Source: Cyclobacteriaceae bacterium | Lineage (GTDB): Bacteria; Bacteroidota; Bacteroidia; Cytophagales; Cyclobacteriaceae | Assembly (NCBI GenBank): GCA_028278225.1 | Contig: JANQEU010000046.1 | Coordinates: forward strand, 1 to 64,000 | Length of the DNA stretch: 64,000 nt | Direction of reading: 5' to 3' | In this document: positions 62,198-64,000 of the stretch, piece by piece | Numbering within the stretch: position 1 is the first letter of the stretch | Layout: the number at the start of each line of letters is the position of its first letter | The notes under the pieces: model-generated | The model's input: the letters and a program-made list of their open reading frames with translations, nothing else | What the model was told of the DNA's origin: nothing | The model's database searches: none | Translations under genes and position numbers: made by a program

Positions 62198-64000
62198 ATG
62201 AAAAGAATTTTTGCGTTACTAATGTTCATTATTTTTTCTCTGAATGCTATTTCCCAGGGTAGTATCACTCCGGCAGATCCGGAATACTATGCTATGGACA
62301 GGGAAGATATTGCTTTTGATGACGAGCAGGTAATTCTGGTTAATTATCGGGGATTTATATCTCCAAGACAGTATAGTGTAACCCAGTTCACTAATGTTTG
62401 GTTTCTACCTCTCGGTTCGCCGCGATATGAATTTAATTTAAACTTTTTCGATAAGGGCACGGGCCGCTTAATCGAAGATGATGTTCCTACCAAATGGAAG
62501 TCATGGATAGATGATGGAGGAAGCTATGATCCATTGGGGTCTAATTTTCGTCCAAACTCACCTTCCATCATGGTCACGCAAGATGAAAGATGGCGACCTA
62601 ACCAATATCACAGAACAGCTACTTTCCATAAAGAATACAATCAAAAGTGGGTTAGTTTTTCTGCAAAGAGTTGGACCAATGTCTCCTTTGAGGATGATGA
62701 GGTTTTTATAAAACTCATACTTACAAACCGTAACTCCAAAGATCTGGAAATGACCATTATTCCAAATCAGGTAGCTGATGTTATGGAACGCTATTCCAAG
62801 GAAGGTGTAGTTGAGGGTGCAAGAGAATCAGATTCACTGGATGCATTTACTATAGGGAGCAAGTTAGCTCATGCACGGGTGTCCTCTTCCATACAAAAAA
62901 CAAGCGCAAAAGGTTTTGAAATCAGCATTTCACCAGGAAAAACCGAAACCTATTATTTCGCTGTTCAGTTTTACGAGCCACAGGATAGAGCCCCTGAAAT
63001 ATATCAATCTGATATCAAGGAGCGAATGATAAAAGCTGATAAAAAAACGCGTGAAATGTTGGCTTGGGCATATAACAAGCTTCCCAAATTTACCAGTTCA
63101 AATAAACAGCTCGAAGAATATTATTACCGCTGTATGCTGTCGGTTTTAATGAGTCGTTACGAGAATCCAAGCTACATATCAGATGTGTTTTGGGCCGTAG
63201 GAACATGGCCCTATACCATTAGCTGGGATAATTCATATGCCTCTGATTTGATTGCCATGCTGGATGCAGAAAGCTTGAAAAATGCCATCTTAACAGACTT
63301 TGAACAGGTACAGTTAAAAAAGACGTACGTGGGTTGGAATGGTGCTCATTGGGAAATCCTGTATATTCAAGAACCTTTTGCGCTTCAAATAATGATTGAA
63401 GCATACTTGAGGCATACCGGGGATTATTCCATTTTTGATGAGAAAGCAGCAGGAGTTTCAGTTTGGGAGTGGATGCAACGCTGGGTAGATGAACTTCAAG
63501 GCAATTACACCAATAAAATCGGCTTGATCGATGTGGGATACAATACTGAAAAAATCATTGAAATCCGTACTGATGGCTATAACCATGCCGTGCCTATTAC
63601 CAATACCCTGACCATCGATTTACTGTACACTATGGCTGATTGGGCAAGAAAGAGAGGTGAAAAGAAGTTGCAACAAAACTTTTTTAAAGATGCTGAGACA
63701 CTAAGAGGCCTGGTGAATGAGTACATGTGGAATGAAGAATTGGGATGGTTCGATAATTATTATCCCGATGGCACAAAAGGCACTATCTGGACCTATCATT
63801 TATTCGACCTGCTAGGAACTGATTATCTTCCGGATGACCAATTATATCGTCTGGTTAGTCACTTGCAGGAAGGTGAATTCTTAGGAAAGTATGGTGTGTA
63901 CTCAATTGCCCGCCGGGACACAGTACATTGGGATCTGATTGATTCTGACTGGGGTGGAGGTGGACAATATGCCGGCATGCCAGGGCGTATTTCCCGCAAC
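62198..64000 (+). CDS. (alpha/alpha)6-barrel glycoside hydrolase-like protein, cut off by the window end
   Basis: The frame stays open from ATG at 62198 to the last base, giving 601 codons without a stop. The start MKRIFALLMFIIFSLNAISQ is a signal peptide, with AAAGG about 8 bases upstream of ATG. An N-terminal beta-rich part (about 30-270) is followed by a helical toroid with DVFWAVGTWPYTISWDNSYASD and DVGYNTEKIIEIRTDGYNHAVPITN. This resembles GH63/GH37-like or MGH1-type enzymes, but the family cannot be fixed. The C-terminus lies outside the window. It may belong to a separate glycan operon. Confidence 0.7.
   Translation, partial: MKRIFALLMFIIFSLNAISQGSITPADPEYYAMDREDIAFDDEQVILVNYRGFISPRQYSVTQFTNVWFLPLGSPRYEFNLNFFDKGTGRLIEDDVPTKWKSWIDDGGSYDPLGSNFRPNSPSIMVTQDERWRPNQYHRTATFHKEYNQKWVSFSAKSWTNVSFEDDEVFIKLILTNRNSKDLEMTIIPNQVADVMERYSKEGVVEGARESDSLDAFTIGSKLAHARVSSSIQKTSAKGFEISISPGKTETYYFAVQFYEPQDRAPEIYQSDIKERMIKADKKTREMLAWAYNKLPKFTSSNKQLEEYYYRCMLSVLMSRYENPSYISDVFWAVGTWPYTISWDNSYASDLIAMLDAESLKNAILTDFEQVQLKKTYVGWNGAHWEILYIQEPFALQIMIEAYLRHTGDYSIFDEKAAGVSVWEWMQRWVDELQGNYTNKIGLIDVGYNTEKIIEIRTDGYNHAVPITNTLTIDLLYTMADWARKRGEKKLQQNFFKDAETLRGLVNEYMWNEELGWFDNYYPDGTKGTIWTYHLFDLLGTDYLPDDQLYRLVSHLQEGEFLGKYGVYSIARRDTVHWDLIDSDWGGGGQYAGMPGRISRN

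Noticed and set aside
62511-62711. 66-residue frame in the last gene
   Set aside because: It is out of frame with the long open reading frame from 62198, which has a signal peptide and family-like motifs.
1-64000. rRNA, tRNA, integrase, transposase or phage genes
   Set aside because: I saw no recognisable cloverleaf, rRNA segment or recombinase motif; repeats alone do not prove a mobile island.

Overview
The window looks like a chromosomal segment of a member of the Bacteroidota, probably a marine or soil Cytophagales/Flammeovirgaceae-type bacterium. The signs are a SusC/SusD pair, many lipoprotein-type glycoside hydrolases, a promoter of the Bacteroidetes type (TTTG, 20 bp, TAnnTTTG), leader regions that are short and poor in Shine-Dalgarno sites, and small dispersed palindromes of the kind common in this phylum. 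No rRNA, tRNA, CRISPR array or transposase gene was recognised.

Left flank (1-3 kb) is accessory DNA: seven tandem 40-bp repeats, a small secreted HEAT-like repeat protein, three copies of a hairpin-bearing dispersed element, an unaccompanied antitoxin-like gene and a complete HigB/HigA-type toxin-antitoxin pair with an apparently near-leaderless promoter. From 3 to 10 kb comes a NorC/NorB-like pair whose catalytic subunit has unusual ligand positions, a pirin, an HpaI-type aldolase, a second and degenerate heme-copper-oxidase-like membrane protein, and a sensor kinase with a fused NMT1/THI5 periplasmic domain.

The main content (10.3-60.8 kb) is a large polysaccharide/glycan utilisation locus in two divergent arms around a DeoR-family regulator at 43.7 kb. 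The left arm (minus strand) runs susC, susD, a hairpin, beta-mannosidase (GH2), Na+/solute symporter, GH92, a PNGase F-like amidase, sulfatase, GH92, GH92, a ThuA/sugar-dehydrogenase/cytochrome c protein, ROK kinase, MFS sugar permease, an (alpha/alpha)6 hydrolase, GH29 fucosidase, a GH20-like enzyme, a second GH2 and a second sulfatase. The right arm (plus strand) runs deoR, GH92, a CBM9-like protein, a mannose-6-phosphate-isomerase-like protein, a DUF4838 protein, a secreted FAD oxidoreductase and two giant VCBS/UnbV proteins.

The content fits removal and dismantling of N-glycans, possibly sulfated and fucosylated high-mannose types. The PNGase-like protein would release the glycan from protein. 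Sulfatases and the fucosidase would remove caps, four GH92 enzymes would remove alpha-mannose, and GH20-like/DUF4838/GH2 enzymes would attack core or other beta-linked sugars. The symporter would import a product for the signal-less beta-mannosidase, and the ROK kinase plus PMI-like isomerase would feed mannose into glycolysis. This substrate assignment is inference from gene content. Two arrays of 10-bp-spaced TTGC repeats flank the susC/deoR intergenic region and are the best candidate for the regulator's operators. A convergent GHL10-like lipoprotein and a truncated (alpha/alpha)6 hydrolase end the window.
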